The notes beneath the pieces are model-generated. The model saw nothing but the letters and a program-made list of their open reading frames with translations. It ran no database searches and was not told the DNA's origin. Shown in pieces: positions 8,363-16,394 of a stretch of DNA of 64,000 bases (its first letter is position 1; each line of letters begins with the position of its first letter). The position numbers were made by a program, and so were the translations under genes. The stretch is from Candidatus Companilactobacillus pullicola (GTDB lineage Bacteria > Bacillota > Bacilli > Lactobacillales > Lactobacillaceae), in assembly GCA_019116025.1 (NCBI GenBank), contig DXCM01000077.1, positions 1-64,000 on the forward strand, given 5' to 3'.

Positions 8363-8394
8363 AAATGAACCAAATCAATCTTTTTATATTTATA

Positions 8395-8424
8395 GACCTT
8401 CCATTGACCTTCGGTGGATATAAT
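8395..8424 (+). promoter_or_regulatory. Probable SARP-type promoter of hutU
   Basis: GACCTTC occurs at 8395-8401 and 8406-8412 (period exactly 11), followed by a perfect TATAAT at 8419-8424. There is no recognisable -35 hexamer 17 bp upstream. Direct repeats one helical turn apart ending 6-8 bp before the -10 are the known binding arrangement of SARP activators. Confidence 0.55.
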
Positions 8425-8482
8425 TCAAATTGCAGCAGCACTTAAATGATCAATTCAAGACGAGTACTGGGAGGTTAACATA

Positions 8483-10504
8483 ATGATCGATTATAAGAAT
8501 GAAGAAGCAATTACTATTCAACTCGATGATGAATTACCAGAAAAAACAGTTTTCCAAGAAGGAATTAGACGTGCACCTGACCGTGGTTTCCGTTTAACTA
8601 AGGCTCAAACTGAATTAGCTTTGAAGAATGCTTTACGTTACGTAAATCCTAAATATCACGACATCGTGATTCCAGAATTCCTAGAAGAATTAAAAACTCG
8701 TGGTCGTATCTATGGATACCGTTGGTATCCAAAAGAAAGAATTTACGGCAAACCAATTGACGAATATAAAGGAACTTGTACAGCTACCAAAGCTATTCAA
8801 GTTATGATCGACAACAATTTGAATTTTGACGTAGCGCTTTACCCATATGAATTAGTTACTTATGGTGAAACTGGTTCTGTTTGTGCTAATTGGATGCAAT
8901 ATCACTTAATCAAGAAATATTTGGAAGTAATGACTGACGAACAAACTTTGGTTGTTGAATCAGGTCATCCGCTAGGACTATTCAAATCAAAGAAAGATGC
9001 TCCAAGAGTTGTTATTACTAATGGACTATTAGTTGGTGAATATGACAATATCAACGACTGGGAAGTTGCTGAAGAAATGGGCGTAACTAACTACGGTCAA
9101 ATGACTGCTGGTGGTTGGATGTACATCGGACCTCAAGGTATCGTTCACGGTACTTTCAATACCCTCTTGAATGCCGGACGTCTCAAGTTAGGTATTCCTG
9201 ATGACGGCGACTTGAAAGGCAAACTATTTATTTCATCAGGACTTGGTGGTATGAGTGGTGCTCAAGGAAAAGCTGGTGAAATTGCTAACGCGGTGGCTAT
9301 CATCGCTGAAGTCGACAAATCACGTATCGATACTCGTATGGAACAAGGCTGGGTAAGCAATCTTGCTGAAACTCCTGAAGAAGCTATGAGCATTGCTAAA
9401 GAATATCTCGACAAGAAAGAAAAAACTTCTATTGCTTATCATGGAAATATCGTCGACCTACTTGAATATATTGATAAAAATAATATTCATGTCGATCTAT
9501 TATCTGACCAAACATCTTGTCACAATGCTTACGAAGGTGGATATTGCCCTGTTGGTATAAACTACGAAGAAAGAACTGAATTATTAGCTACTGATAAATC
9601 TAAATTCCATGATTTAGTTGATGATGCTCTCCATCGCCACTTCAACGTTATTAAATCATTAGTTAGCAAAGGTACTTACTTCTTTGACTATGGAAATTCT
9701 TTCATGAAAGCTGTTTACGATGCTGGTGTTAAAGAAATCTCTAAGAATGGTATCGACGATAAAGACGGCTTCATCTGGCCATCATACGTTGAAGATATCA
9801 TGGGACCAATGTTATTCGATTACGGATATGGACCATTCCGTTGGGTTTGCTTAAGTGGTAAACATGAAGACTTGATTGCAACTGATCACGCCGCTATGGG
9901 TGCAATCGATCCTAACAGACGTTACCAAGACCGTGATAATTACAACTGGATTCGTGACGCTGAAAAGAATCAATTAGTTGTTGGTACACAAGCACGTATC
10001 CTCTATCAAGATTGTATTGGACGTATCAACATTGCCTTGAAGTTCAATGAATTAGTTCGTGAAGGCAAGATTGGTCCAGTTATGTTAGGTCGTGACCACC
10101 ATGACGTTTCTGGTACCGACTCACCATTCCGTGAAACATCAAATATCAAAGACGGAAGTAATGTTTGTGCGGACATGGCAACACAATGTTATGCCGGTAA
10201 TGCCGCACGTGGTATGACTATGATTGCACTACACAACGGTGGTGGCGTTGGTATTGGTAAATCTATCAATGGTGGATTTGGACTAGTATTAGACGGTTCC
10301 GAAAGAATCGACGAAATCATCAAATCAGCTATCGCTTGGGACACTATGGGCGGAGTTGCGCGTCGTAGTTGGGCTAGAAACGAACATGCTATTGAAACAT
10401 CAATCGAATATAACAAGACAGCTAACGGTTCTAGTTACATCACAATTCCTTACCTTGCAGAACAAGATAAAGTTGATGCAGCCGTTGATCAATTATTTAA
10501 TTAA
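8483..10504 (+). CDS. hutU: Urocanate hydratase
   Basis: The 673-aa product is a urocanase of the longer type found in some Firmicutes. It adds water to urocanate using tightly bound NAD+, giving imidazolone propionate for hutI. Family blocks include MTAGGWMYIGPQGIVHGTFN near residue 210, GLGGMSGAQGKAGEIA near residue 256, the substrate loop with DQTSCHNAYEGGYCPVG near residue 345, and NGGGVGIGKSINGG near residue 585. GGGAGG lies 8 bp before the ATG. It is divergent from hutI and followed by a strong terminator. hutH is not seen in this window. Confidence 0.96.
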   Translation: MIDYKNEEAITIQLDDELPEKTVFQEGIRRAPDRGFRLTKAQTELALKNALRYVNPKYHDIVIPEFLEELKTRGRIYGYRWYPKERIYGKPIDEYKGTCTATKAIQVMIDNNLNFDVALYPYELVTYGETGSVCANWMQYHLIKKYLEVMTDEQTLVVESGHPLGLFKSKKDAPRVVITNGLLVGEYDNINDWEVAEEMGVTNYGQMTAGGWMYIGPQGIVHGTFNTLLNAGRLKLGIPDDGDLKGKLFISSGLGGMSGAQGKAGEIANAVAIIAEVDKSRIDTRMEQGWVSNLAETPEEAMSIAKEYLDKKEKTSIAYHGNIVDLLEYIDKNNIHVDLLSDQTSCHNAYEGGYCPVGINYEERTELLATDKSKFHDLVDDALHRHFNVIKSLVSKGTYFFDYGNSFMKAVYDAGVKEISKNGIDDKDGFIWPSYVEDIMGPMLFDYGYGPFRWVCLSGKHEDLIATDHAAMGAIDPNRRYQDRDNYNWIRDAEKNQLVVGTQARILYQDCIGRINIALKFNELVREGKIGPVMLGRDHHDVSGTDSPFRETSNIKDGSNVCADMATQCYAGNAARGMTMIALHNGGGVGIGKSINGGFGLVLDGSERIDEIIKSAIAWDTMGGVARRSWARNEHAIETSIEYNKTANGSSYITIPYLAEQDKVDAAVDQLFN

Positions 10505-10512
10505 ACTCATCA

Positions 10513-10552
10513 AAAAAGCGGGCTAATTCCTCTTCGAATTAACCCGTTTTTC
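10513..10552. terminator. Terminator between hutU and the FNT channel gene
   Basis: GCGGGCTAATT and AATTAACCCGT pair around a CCTCTTCG loop, with A and T runs on both sides. It lies between convergent genes and can work for both. Confidence 0.8.
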
Positions 10553-10555
10553 TTA

Positions 10556-11317
10556 TTATTTTTTTTGATAACTCAGACAATAGAATCCAGCGACAAAAAT
10601 CAATCCGCCGATGATATTACCTAAGTAGACTGGAACAAAATTTTGTAAAAATAGGCCCCAAGTACTACCACCTTCAAAAATAGCAGCCGGAATAATGAAA
10701 CAGTTGGCAATACTATGTTGAAAACCAACAACGACAAAAATCATGATTGGGAACCAGATTCCAAGAATTTTTCCAGCAGCATCTTTAGCCCCAAAGGAGA
10801 GCCAAACTGCTAATCCCACCAACCAGTTACAACCGATTCCTGAAACAAAGGCTGGCCAAAAACCAGCACTAGTCTTACTGGCAGCTACAGCGATCACAGC
10901 TTGCTTAAATGGTTCTGCATGCGTCAATCCGACCACATGTCCAAAGAAGTAAGCAACGAAAATAGCACCGATAAAATTGAATAAGGTAATTATCAATAAA
11001 TTCTTTACGTAATCTAGTATTGAAGCCTTTTTAGATAGAAACGATGCTCCAACTGCCATCATATTTCCTGTAGCCAGTTCACCACCAGCCAATAGAATGA
11101 CAATTAAACCAATTGGAAAGACTGATCCACCGACTAAAGATTTAACACTAGCTAAATCCTTGGGAATAGAAGCAGTCACCCTAACATAAGCTAAGAAACC
11201 AATGGAAATCATTGCCCCGCCGATAAAACCCAGTATCATCTTGGCAACCAGTGTCTTCTTCAACTTCCCCACACCAGCGTTAATGCTCTTCTCTAAGATC
11301 TCCTCAGGGGTAAACAT
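10556..11317 (-). CDS. Formate/nitrite transporter (FNT) family channel
   Basis: The 253-aa six-helix membrane protein has both FNT signatures: GGELATGNMM near residue 80 and GFQHSIANCF near residue 199, with the conserved pore histidine. FNT channels move formate, nitrite, lactate or hydrosulphide anions, usually with protons. Position beside the hut genes, whose THF branch feeds one-carbon units that can leave as formate, hints at formate, but that is inference. AGGAGAATT precedes the ATG. Its promoter (TTGACA with TATCTT 18 bp on) is overlapped by an 11-bp inverted repeat that looks like a repressor site. Confidence 0.88.
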   Translation of the reverse strand: MFTPEEILEKSINAGVGKLKKTLVAKMILGFIGGAMISIGFLAYVRVTASIPKDLASVKSLVGGSVFPIGLIVILLAGGELATGNMMAVGASFLSKKASILDYVKNLLIITLFNFIGAIFVAYFFGHVVGLTHAEPFKQAVIAVAASKTSAGFWPAFVSGIGCNWLVGLAVWLSFGAKDAAGKILGIWFPIMIFVVVGFQHSIANCFIIPAAIFEGGSTWGLFLQNFVPVYLGNIIGGLIFVAGFYCLSYQKK

Positions 11318-11367
11318 ATATAATTCTCCTATCTTTTTTGATTTGTTTCATTAAAGATAGCACCAAT

Positions 11368-11407
11368 ACACGAACAATGTCAATTTAAATTTAATTATTG
11401 TTCGTGT
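11368..11407. promoter_or_regulatory. Inverted repeat over the FNT gene promoter
   Basis: ACACGAACAAT (11368-11378) and its perfect complement ATTGTTCGTGT (11397-11407) are 18 bp apart. On the minus strand a TTGACA (-35) at 11383-11378 sits at the inner edge, so a bound dimer or pair of dimers would block the promoter. I do not recognise the half-site as belonging to a known regulator. Confidence 0.5.
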
Positions 11408-11423
11408 TATTAATGTATATAAA

Positions 11424-11460
11424 AATAACACAGATTTTCTTATAATCTGTGTTATTTTTT
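11424..11460. terminator. Hairpin terminator between the fnr-like operon and the FNT gene
   Basis: AATAACACAGATT and AATCTGTGTTATT pair around a short loop, with T runs on both strands. It would end the leftward fnr-like operon after the repeat at 11513-11630. Confidence 0.7.
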
Positions 11461-11512
11461 GTCTTATGTATTTTTACTGTCTGTTTGGAATTAACTGTTC
11501 GTTCTATTCGAA

Positions 11513-11630
11513 ATAGTGGAAACGCGTGAAATGAGGGCAACCTCTTCCGGTTTGCTACAGTACTGGAATTGCACGCATAATACGCGTGCGATTTCAGTAC
11601 TTAGGCAAATCCTCGGAAGCTGACCGCCCC
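11513..11630 (+). repeat. Dispersed repeat family B, copy 1
   Basis: This non-coding element shares an ordered set of blocks with the inverted copy at 21632-21760: ATAGTGGAAACGCGT, GGGCAACCTC, GGTTTGCTACAG, TTAGGCAAATCCTCGGA and GCTGA.CGCCC. Its centre folds back on itself (GTACTGgAATT with GATTtCAGTAC). It ends about 11 bp from the stop codon of the fnr-like gene. Confidence 0.7.
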
Positions 11631-11641
11631 TGCTTCGCTCT

Positions 11642-12328
11642 CTAGTCGATCATCATTAATCGATCTGCGTCCAGAATTCTAAACTTATTATTACTAATCT
11701 TTTCAATCATACCTTGTTTAGTCAAAGCACTTAACTTTCGACTAATTGTTTCGGGGGTAGTTCCAAGGTAGGTAGCGATATCTTTTTTCTTGAGTGGCAA
11801 AGTAAAGACGTCCTCATCTAAACCAGCACTGGTTTCTAACAGATAATTAGCTAAGCGACTCTCAACACTTGCTGTGGTAACTTCAGCTGTCTGTTGCTCT
11901 AACTGAACAATTCTGCGTCCTAGGGCATTGACCATATTAACGGCCAAGGCTGGAGCCTTTTGCATTAATTTTTGGAAATCTTGGCGTGATATCTGGCACA
12001 CATCTGTATCCATCAAGGCTTGGGAAAAATTACTGTGCTCGGCATCTGAGAATAGTGTCGCTTCCCCATCAAAATCACCTGTCTGTAGGACTCTTAGCAT
12101 TTGTTCCTTACCACTTGCGGACATTTGAAATACTTTGGCTTGTCCATGGGCCACAATAATCAATGAATCAGCGACATCCCCAGCAGAAAAGATATATTCG
12201 CCACTCTTATAGTGGTGATGGGTAACTAAGGTAGCCACCGTCTCGATATCTTTTTGCGACAAGGTCTTAAAAATTGGAACTAACTCGACACAATCTTCTG
12301 CTGTATGGTCATGCGCTAATTTTGCCAT
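11642..12328 (-). CDS. Crp/Fnr-family regulator (Flp-like)
   Basis: The 228-aa product has a cyclic-nucleotide-binding-type beta-barrel (about residues 18-120, GEYIFSAGDVADSLIIV) and a C-terminal HTH with KKDIATYLGTTPETISRKLSAL near residue 180. It resembles Flp proteins of lactic acid bacteria. Two cysteines (about positions 12 and 110) could form a redox disulphide, as in L. casei Flp, but I infer this. It is the last gene of a leftward operon with a P1B ATPase, an HMA protein and a Dps-like protein. An Fnr-type box at 15418-15431 lies upstream of that operon, suggesting autoregulation. AAGGAGAG precedes the ATG. Confidence 0.88.
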   Translation of the reverse strand: MAKLAHDHTAEDCVELVPIFKTLSQKDIETVATLVTHHHYKSGEYIFSAGDVADSLIIVAHGQAKVFQMSASGKEQMLRVLQTGDFDGEATLFSDAEHSNFSQALMDTDVCQISRQDFQKLMQKAPALAVNMVNALGRRIVQLEQQTAEVTTASVESRLANYLLETSAGLDEDVFTLPLKKKDIATYLGTTPETISRKLSALTKQGMIEKISNNKFRILDADRLMMID

Positions 12329-12341
12329 TAATTATCTCTCC

Positions 12342-12896
12342 TTAATCGAAGTCTTCATCGTCTTCTTCTTCAAAGCCTTCTTTAGCTGAATTGCCTAGAA
12401 GTGCTTGATAGATTCTGATTTGATGATTGTTAAAGCCAAGTAATTGAACTAGAACTTGAGCCATAAATGGACGATCTTCGTTTTCAGCTAACTTGATAGC
12501 ACGTGTAACGAACATGTTGTCTGTCGCAAAGTCATTGACGACTGTTTGAATCATGTCTTCAGCCTTCATGTACTTGTTCTTACCTTCTTCTTCAAGCATT
12601 GAATAATCAGTATATTCTTTCATTGTTGAAGGTGGTAATTCGCCCTCATCTAGTAACTCATCGGCTATCTTATCATACCAAGCATTATTTTCATCAATTG
12701 TTTGTTTCAAAACTGCTTTATAGTTTTCAGCATTAGGACCTTTAACGAACCACTTGATTTGGTGCAACTTGATATTTAGCAAGAAATGATTAGAAACGAT
12801 ATGTCCTGTCATTGCCCCTGCGGTTGGTTTGTGGTGATCTGCATCAGCTTGCTTTTGTTCTGCTGCAAACTTCTCATCGATTGTTAGTTCTGTCAT
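12342..12896 (-). CDS. Dps/ferritin-like protein
   Basis: The 184-aa product looks like a Dps-related four-helix bundle. Near residue 35 it has SNHFLLNIKLHQIKWFVKGPNAENYK, resembling the Dps helix that supplies the ferroxidase His and Trp, and later NAWYDKIADELLDEGELPPST. Dps proteins store iron and protect DNA during stress. The C-terminus is strongly acidic (EGFEEEDDEDFD). Its ATG overlaps the stop of the HMA gene (TAATG), so the two are translationally coupled. Neighbouring metal ATPase, HMA protein and Fnr-like regulator point to metal or oxidative stress. Confidence 0.72.
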   Translation of the reverse strand: MTELTIDEKFAAEQKQADADHHKPTAGAMTGHIVSNHFLLNIKLHQIKWFVKGPNAENYKAVLKQTIDENNAWYDKIADELLDEGELPPSTMKEYTDYSMLEEEGKNKYMKAEDMIQTVVNDFATDNMFVTRAIKLAENEDRPFMAQVLVQLLGFNNHQIRIYQALLGNSAKEGFEEEDDEDFD

Positions 12897-13126
12897 TATT
12901 TACTCTCCTTAACCTTAACTTTTTTAACTTCATATCCTAAATCTGTAATTACATTGGAAATCTGATCTGCAGAAGTCTTATCTTCGTCAAAATCTGCTCT
13001 AACTTTACCAGCGTTGAAGAGAACCTTGACATTTGAAACGCCATCTTGGTTTTCAACACCCTTTTGAATCTTTGTTAAACATGATGGGCATGTTAATTCA
13101 CCTAATTGTAAAATTGCTTTTGCCAT
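12896..13126 (-). CDS. Heavy-metal-associated (HMA) domain protein
   Basis: The 76-aa product is a single ferredoxin-like HMA domain with the metal-binding motif CPSC (TCPSC, about residues 11-15) and the family end DLGYEVKKV. Such proteins carry a soft metal ion to a P1B ATPase. The ATPase in the same operon lacks its own N-terminal HMA domain, so this protein may supply it in trans. GGAGG is spaced 8 bp from the ATG at 13126; an ATG 15 bp upstream overlaps that site and is unlikely. It is separated from the ATPase gene by two tandem hairpins. Confidence 0.85.
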   Translation of the reverse strand: MAKAILQLGELTCPSCLTKIQKGVENQDGVSNVKVLFNAGKVRADFDEDKTSADQISNVITDLGYEVKKVKVKESK

Positions 13127-13180
13127 AATTGATTCCTCCATATTTCTTAATTCTTCGCCAGTATCGTCGTTGACTACCTA

Positions 13181-13244
13181 CGAGCTATAAATGTTCCAAG
13201 TTGAAACACTTATAGCTCGCAAGTAATCTCTGACAATTACTTGC
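13181..13244 (-). other. Tandem intercistronic hairpins in the metal operon
   Basis: CGAGCTATAA...TTATAGCTCG (13181-13219) and GCAAGTAAT...ATTACTTGC (13219-13244) are two adjacent stem-loops without T runs. They lie between the ATPase and HMA genes. Such structures often mark mRNA processing or protect the downstream message, so HMA, Dps-like and Fnr-like products may be made at different levels from the ATPase. Confidence 0.5.
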
Positions 13245-13271
13245 TCAACTAACTTACAAATACTATCTTAC

Positions 13272-15173
13272 TTAGTTTGCTGTTTTAAGAACTTGATTTG
13301 AATCAAGTTTTGAAGATTTATTCTGAATTAATCTCATTGCGTTGAAAATAACTACTAGAATACTGATTTCGTGAACGAACATTCCACTACCCATATGAAT
13401 TACACCGACGATCAAGCCGAGTAATAGTAAGGCAACTGTTCCCACAGCGATAATAATATTTTCTTTTGTATTAGCGACTGTCTTCTTAGATAACTTATAG
13501 GCATGTGCTAAAGCGTCAAAACTAGATTTAACTAAAATAATATCTGAAGTTTCAATAGCAACATCCGTACCAGTACCCATACCGATTCCGATGTCAGCAG
13601 TTGCTAGTGATGGACTATCGTTAATACCATCACCAACAAAGGCTACGGTACTACCTTGTTCCTTAAACTTCTTAACGAATTCAACTTTATCTTCAGGTAA
13701 TAGTTCAGCGTGTACCTCATCGATTGGCAATCTTTCAGCGACTCTTTGCGCAGCAACTTTATTATCACCAGTCAACATAACGATTCTCTTTAATCCAGCA
13801 TCTTTTAGAGCTTGAAGTCCCTCTCTAGCATCTGGTCTCAATTGATCGTTCACACCAACAACTAGGCGTAATTCTTGATCGATAGCCATCAAAACAACGG
13901 AATCTCCATCGTTCATGCGATCATTGATTGCTCTTCTTTGTTCTTTGGAAATTTTGACATCATTAGCTTTCATCAAACGTTCGTTACCAACAAGAATCTT
14001 GAAATCATCATTTTGACCAACTAATCCTTGACCCTTAACTGTATCTAATTCAGGCAGTTCAATTTTATCTGTGACACCTAAATCCTGAACATACTTCACG
14101 ATAGCTTGGCCCAAAGGATGGTCTGAAGTTTTTTCAACGGCTGAAAGTAAAGCCATCATTTTATTCTTATCTTTGCCAAAGTTACTTATATCAGTAACTG
14201 ACATCTTGCCGGTCGTCAAAGTACCGGTCTTATCAAGAACCAAAGTATCAACGTGTGAGAAGGTATTAACGGCATTGCCACCCTTCATCAAAATACCATT
14301 CTTAGCACCATTACCAATTCCGGCAACGTTTGAAACAGGAGCACCGATAACCAAAGCACCAGGGCATCCTAGAACTAATACGGTAATAGCCAATGGAAAG
14401 TCTTGCGTGATGATCCAAACTAGAATACCGATGACCAATACAGCGGGTGTGTAATAAGTCGCAAATTTATCAATAAAACGAGCAGCAGGTGATTGACTAT
14501 CTTGTGCTTCCTCAACTAATTCGATGATTTTACCAAAGGTAGTGTCTTCACCAACAGAAGTCGTCTCGATAGTGATTGTCCCATTATCAGTAATTGATCC
14601 AGCAAAGACACTGTCACCAACACTTTTTTCAACAGGAGTAGATTCACCAGTAATTGAAGCCTCATTCATATAACCAGTACCATCGATGATTTTTCCATCG
14701 ACAGGAATTTGACCACCAGGTTTTACAACAACATGATCACCTTCGTCTAAATCGTCAACATCGACTTCTTCAGTAGTACCATCTTCGTTAACCAATTCAG
14801 CAGTCGTTGGTGCCATCTTCGTTAAACTCTTAACAGAAGAACGAGTCTTCTCCAAAGTCTTTTGTTCCAGGTAATTACCAAAGAGAAAGAGGAATGTAAC
14901 AACAGCTGATTCTTCATATTCCCCAATGATAAAAGCACCGATAACCGCAATTGTTACTAGTAATTCGATACTGATAACTTTATTTTGTAATGCGGAAATC
15001 GCATGTAGTGCCACGGGAATCGCCCCGATAATACTGGCAACAATCATTGCAATTGTACTAACTGTTGGTAAGTTCACTAAAAACTTAGCAGCTAAACTTA
15101 CAGCAATTAAAACAGCGATTGAAGCAGTCAATTTATTTTGATGTTTCTGAATCCAAATGTTTAATTTATTCAT
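13272..15173 (-). CDS. P1B-type metal-transporting ATPase with CPG motif
   Basis: The 633-aa product has all P-type ATPase landmarks: TGES (near residue 175), phosphorylation motif DKTGTLTTG near residue 316, the P1B signature SDHPLGQAIV, and GDGINDSPSL near residue 520. The transmembrane metal motif reads LGCPGALVIG, where the usual motifs are CPC, SPC or TPC; the last membrane part has MFVHEISILVV, recalling P1B-4 pumps for Fe, Co or Zn. There is no N-terminal HMA domain. Metal identity cannot be set from sequence. It is first in a leftward operon with HMA, Dps-like and Fnr-like genes. Confidence 0.88.
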   Translation of the reverse strand: MNKLNIWIQKHQNKLTASIAVLIAVSLAAKFLVNLPTVSTIAMIVASIIGAIPVALHAISALQNKVISIELLVTIAVIGAFIIGEYEESAVVTFLFLFGNYLEQKTLEKTRSSVKSLTKMAPTTAELVNEDGTTEEVDVDDLDEGDHVVVKPGGQIPVDGKIIDGTGYMNEASITGESTPVEKSVGDSVFAGSITDNGTITIETTSVGEDTTFGKIIELVEEAQDSQSPAARFIDKFATYYTPAVLVIGILVWIITQDFPLAITVLVLGCPGALVIGAPVSNVAGIGNGAKNGILMKGGNAVNTFSHVDTLVLDKTGTLTTGKMSVTDISNFGKDKNKMMALLSAVEKTSDHPLGQAIVKYVQDLGVTDKIELPELDTVKGQGLVGQNDDFKILVGNERLMKANDVKISKEQRRAINDRMNDGDSVVLMAIDQELRLVVGVNDQLRPDAREGLQALKDAGLKRIVMLTGDNKVAAQRVAERLPIDEVHAELLPEDKVEFVKKFKEQGSTVAFVGDGINDSPSLATADIGIGMGTGTDVAIETSDIILVKSSFDALAHAYKLSKKTVANTKENIIIAVGTVALLLLGLIVGVIHMGSGMFVHEISILVVIFNAMRLIQNKSSKLDSNQVLKTAN

Positions 15174-15239
15174 TTTAATTTTCCCTTCTCGTATTTATCT
15201 AATTTCCTAAAAAATATTCCACAGAGCTGAGCATCTCCG

Positions 15240-15376
15240 CTTCGCTCTCTCATTAAATGAACTACGTAGAGATAACTCTCTCCGGTTTATCTAACATTTG
15301 GCCTCGCCCACTTCGTGTGCAATTCCAAATATCATATAAATCCTCAAGAGCTGGGCATCTCTACTTCGTTCTCTCA
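15240..15376 (+). repeat. Dispersed repeat family B, diverged copy
   Basis: Blocks such as CTCTCTCCGGTTTATCTA, AAATCCTC, AGCTGGGCATCTCTACTTCG and TTCTCTC align in order with the copy at 11513-11641. The tail block (GAGCTG.GCATCTC.fCTTCG-like, ending TCTCTC) occurs twice, at about 15224-15252 and 15348-15376, as a direct repeat. With the Fnr-type box this fills the gap between the ATPase gene and the alkaline-shock operon. Confidence 0.5.
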
Positions 15377-15417
15377 ACTTACAAGACATATTCTACTGAG
15401 AATGGGGATTAAAAAAC

Positions 15418-15431
15418 TTGATGTCTGTCAA
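15418..15431. promoter_or_regulatory. Fnr/Crp-type operator
   Basis: TTGATGTCTGTCAA matches the Fnr consensus TTGAT-N4-ATCAA at 9 of 10 fixed positions and sits inside a longer perfect repeat, AAACTTGA-N6-TCAAGTTT. It lies 245 bp upstream of the ATPase operon that encodes an Fnr-like protein and about 140 bp upstream of the GlsB-like gene on the other strand. Confidence 0.6.
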
Positions 15432-15570
15432 GTTTACTTATTTTTGTTGAATTATTTTTCATTTATCATTTTGATTAGTTATTTGTGGACAAGTTCACAA
15501 GTAATTATTTAAGATGAACTCATAAATAAAAGAAAAAGATGTTTTTCTTTTAAAGAAAGGGATGGTTAAA

Positions 15571-15828
15571 ATGCTACATGCTATATGGGTTATTATCGTC
15601 GGCGCCATTATTGGAGCTGTCGCTAGTATGATTATCAACCGGGATATGCCTTGGGGCTGGGTTGGTAATATCATTGGAGGATTAGTCGGCGCTTGGCTCG
15701 GTGAAAGTATCCTCGGGGCTTGGGGACCAAATGTTGCAGGTATGGCAATCGTACCGGCTATTGTTGGAGCCGTAGTCGTTGTATTATTAACCACTTGGCT
15801 CTTTAGCACTATGGGAAAACGTTCATAA
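15571..15828 (+). CDS. GlsB/YeaQ/YmgE-family stress membrane protein
   Basis: The 85-aa product has three hydrophobic helices with glycine-rich blocks (GAIIGAVASMIINR, GNIIGGLVGAWLGE, AIVGAVVVVLLTTWL), typical of the transglycosylase-associated protein family of unknown biochemical role. An ATG three codons upstream abuts the AAAGGG site, so the ATG at 15571 with a 9-bp gap is preferred. It heads a run of five tightly spaced rightward genes ending in two Asp23 proteins, an alkaline or cell-envelope stress operon. Confidence 0.85.
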   Translation: MLHAIWVIIVGAIIGAVASMIINRDMPWGWVGNIIGGLVGAWLGESILGAWGPNVAGMAIVPAIVGAVVVVLLTTWLFSTMGKRS

Positions 15829-15838
15829 GGGGAAGATT

Positions 15839-16384
15839 ATGAAAAAGATATCAAAGGGTATTCTGATAGTTGCTTCCATATTGGGATTACTACAAGTATT
15901 TTGGTTCACTGCTTTGGCATATCCTCTGAAACCAGTTGTAGAGGTAATCAAAAGATTTCAACTTCCTCAAGATTTCTTACTCTACACTTCCCTAGTTTTA
16001 GCAGGTATATCGACGCTTATCTTTTTAATACTGCTTATGTATGCGATTTTTGTACCTGTCAAACATCAAGAAGTCCGTTTCGACTCCGCTAATGGTAAAT
16101 TACGAATTTCTAAAGATTCCTTGGAAAAAATAGTTAGAAATAAACTAAAAGAAATTCCTAACCTTACTAAAGTAGACGTTGATCTCAAGATTCTAGGTAA
16201 AAACCGACAGGCCAAAATGTTCATCTCTGCACTCAGCACTGAGGAACAAAATTTACATCGCCAAGGTGAAACAATTAAACGAGTTGCTAATGAACAACTA
16301 GCCAAACATTTAAGTATTCCCATAAAGAGGACAACAGTAGATTTAAAACCTAATCTAAGCCGCGAAAAAGTTAAAGTTGTGTGA
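15839..16384 (+). CDS. amaP: Alkaline shock response membrane anchor AmaP
   Basis: The 181-aa product has two N-terminal membrane helices (about residues 7-29 and 49-71) followed by a soluble domain (VRFDSANGKLRISKDSLEKIV), the layout of AmaP, which tethers Asp23 to the membrane in staphylococci. GGGGAAG precedes the ATG, 10 bp after the previous stop. The next three genes encode the DUF2273 and Asp23 partners. Confidence 0.88.
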   Translation: MKKISKGILIVASILGLLQVFWFTALAYPLKPVVEVIKRFQLPQDFLLYTSLVLAGISTLIFLILLMYAIFVPVKHQEVRFDSANGKLRISKDSLEKIVRNKLKEIPNLTKVDVDLKILGKNRQAKMFISALSTEEQNLHRQGETIKRVANEQLAKHLSIPIKRTTVDLKPNLSREKVKVV

Positions 16385-16394
16385 GGATAATAAT

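Noticed and set aside
13591..14454. Rightward frames of 74 and 93 codons inside the metal ATPase gene
   Set aside because: They are antisense shadows of a strongly supported enzyme.
15562..15571. Alternative ATG three codons upstream in the GlsB-like gene
   Set aside because: It would abut the AAAGGG site with no spacing, so the ATG at 15571 is preferred.
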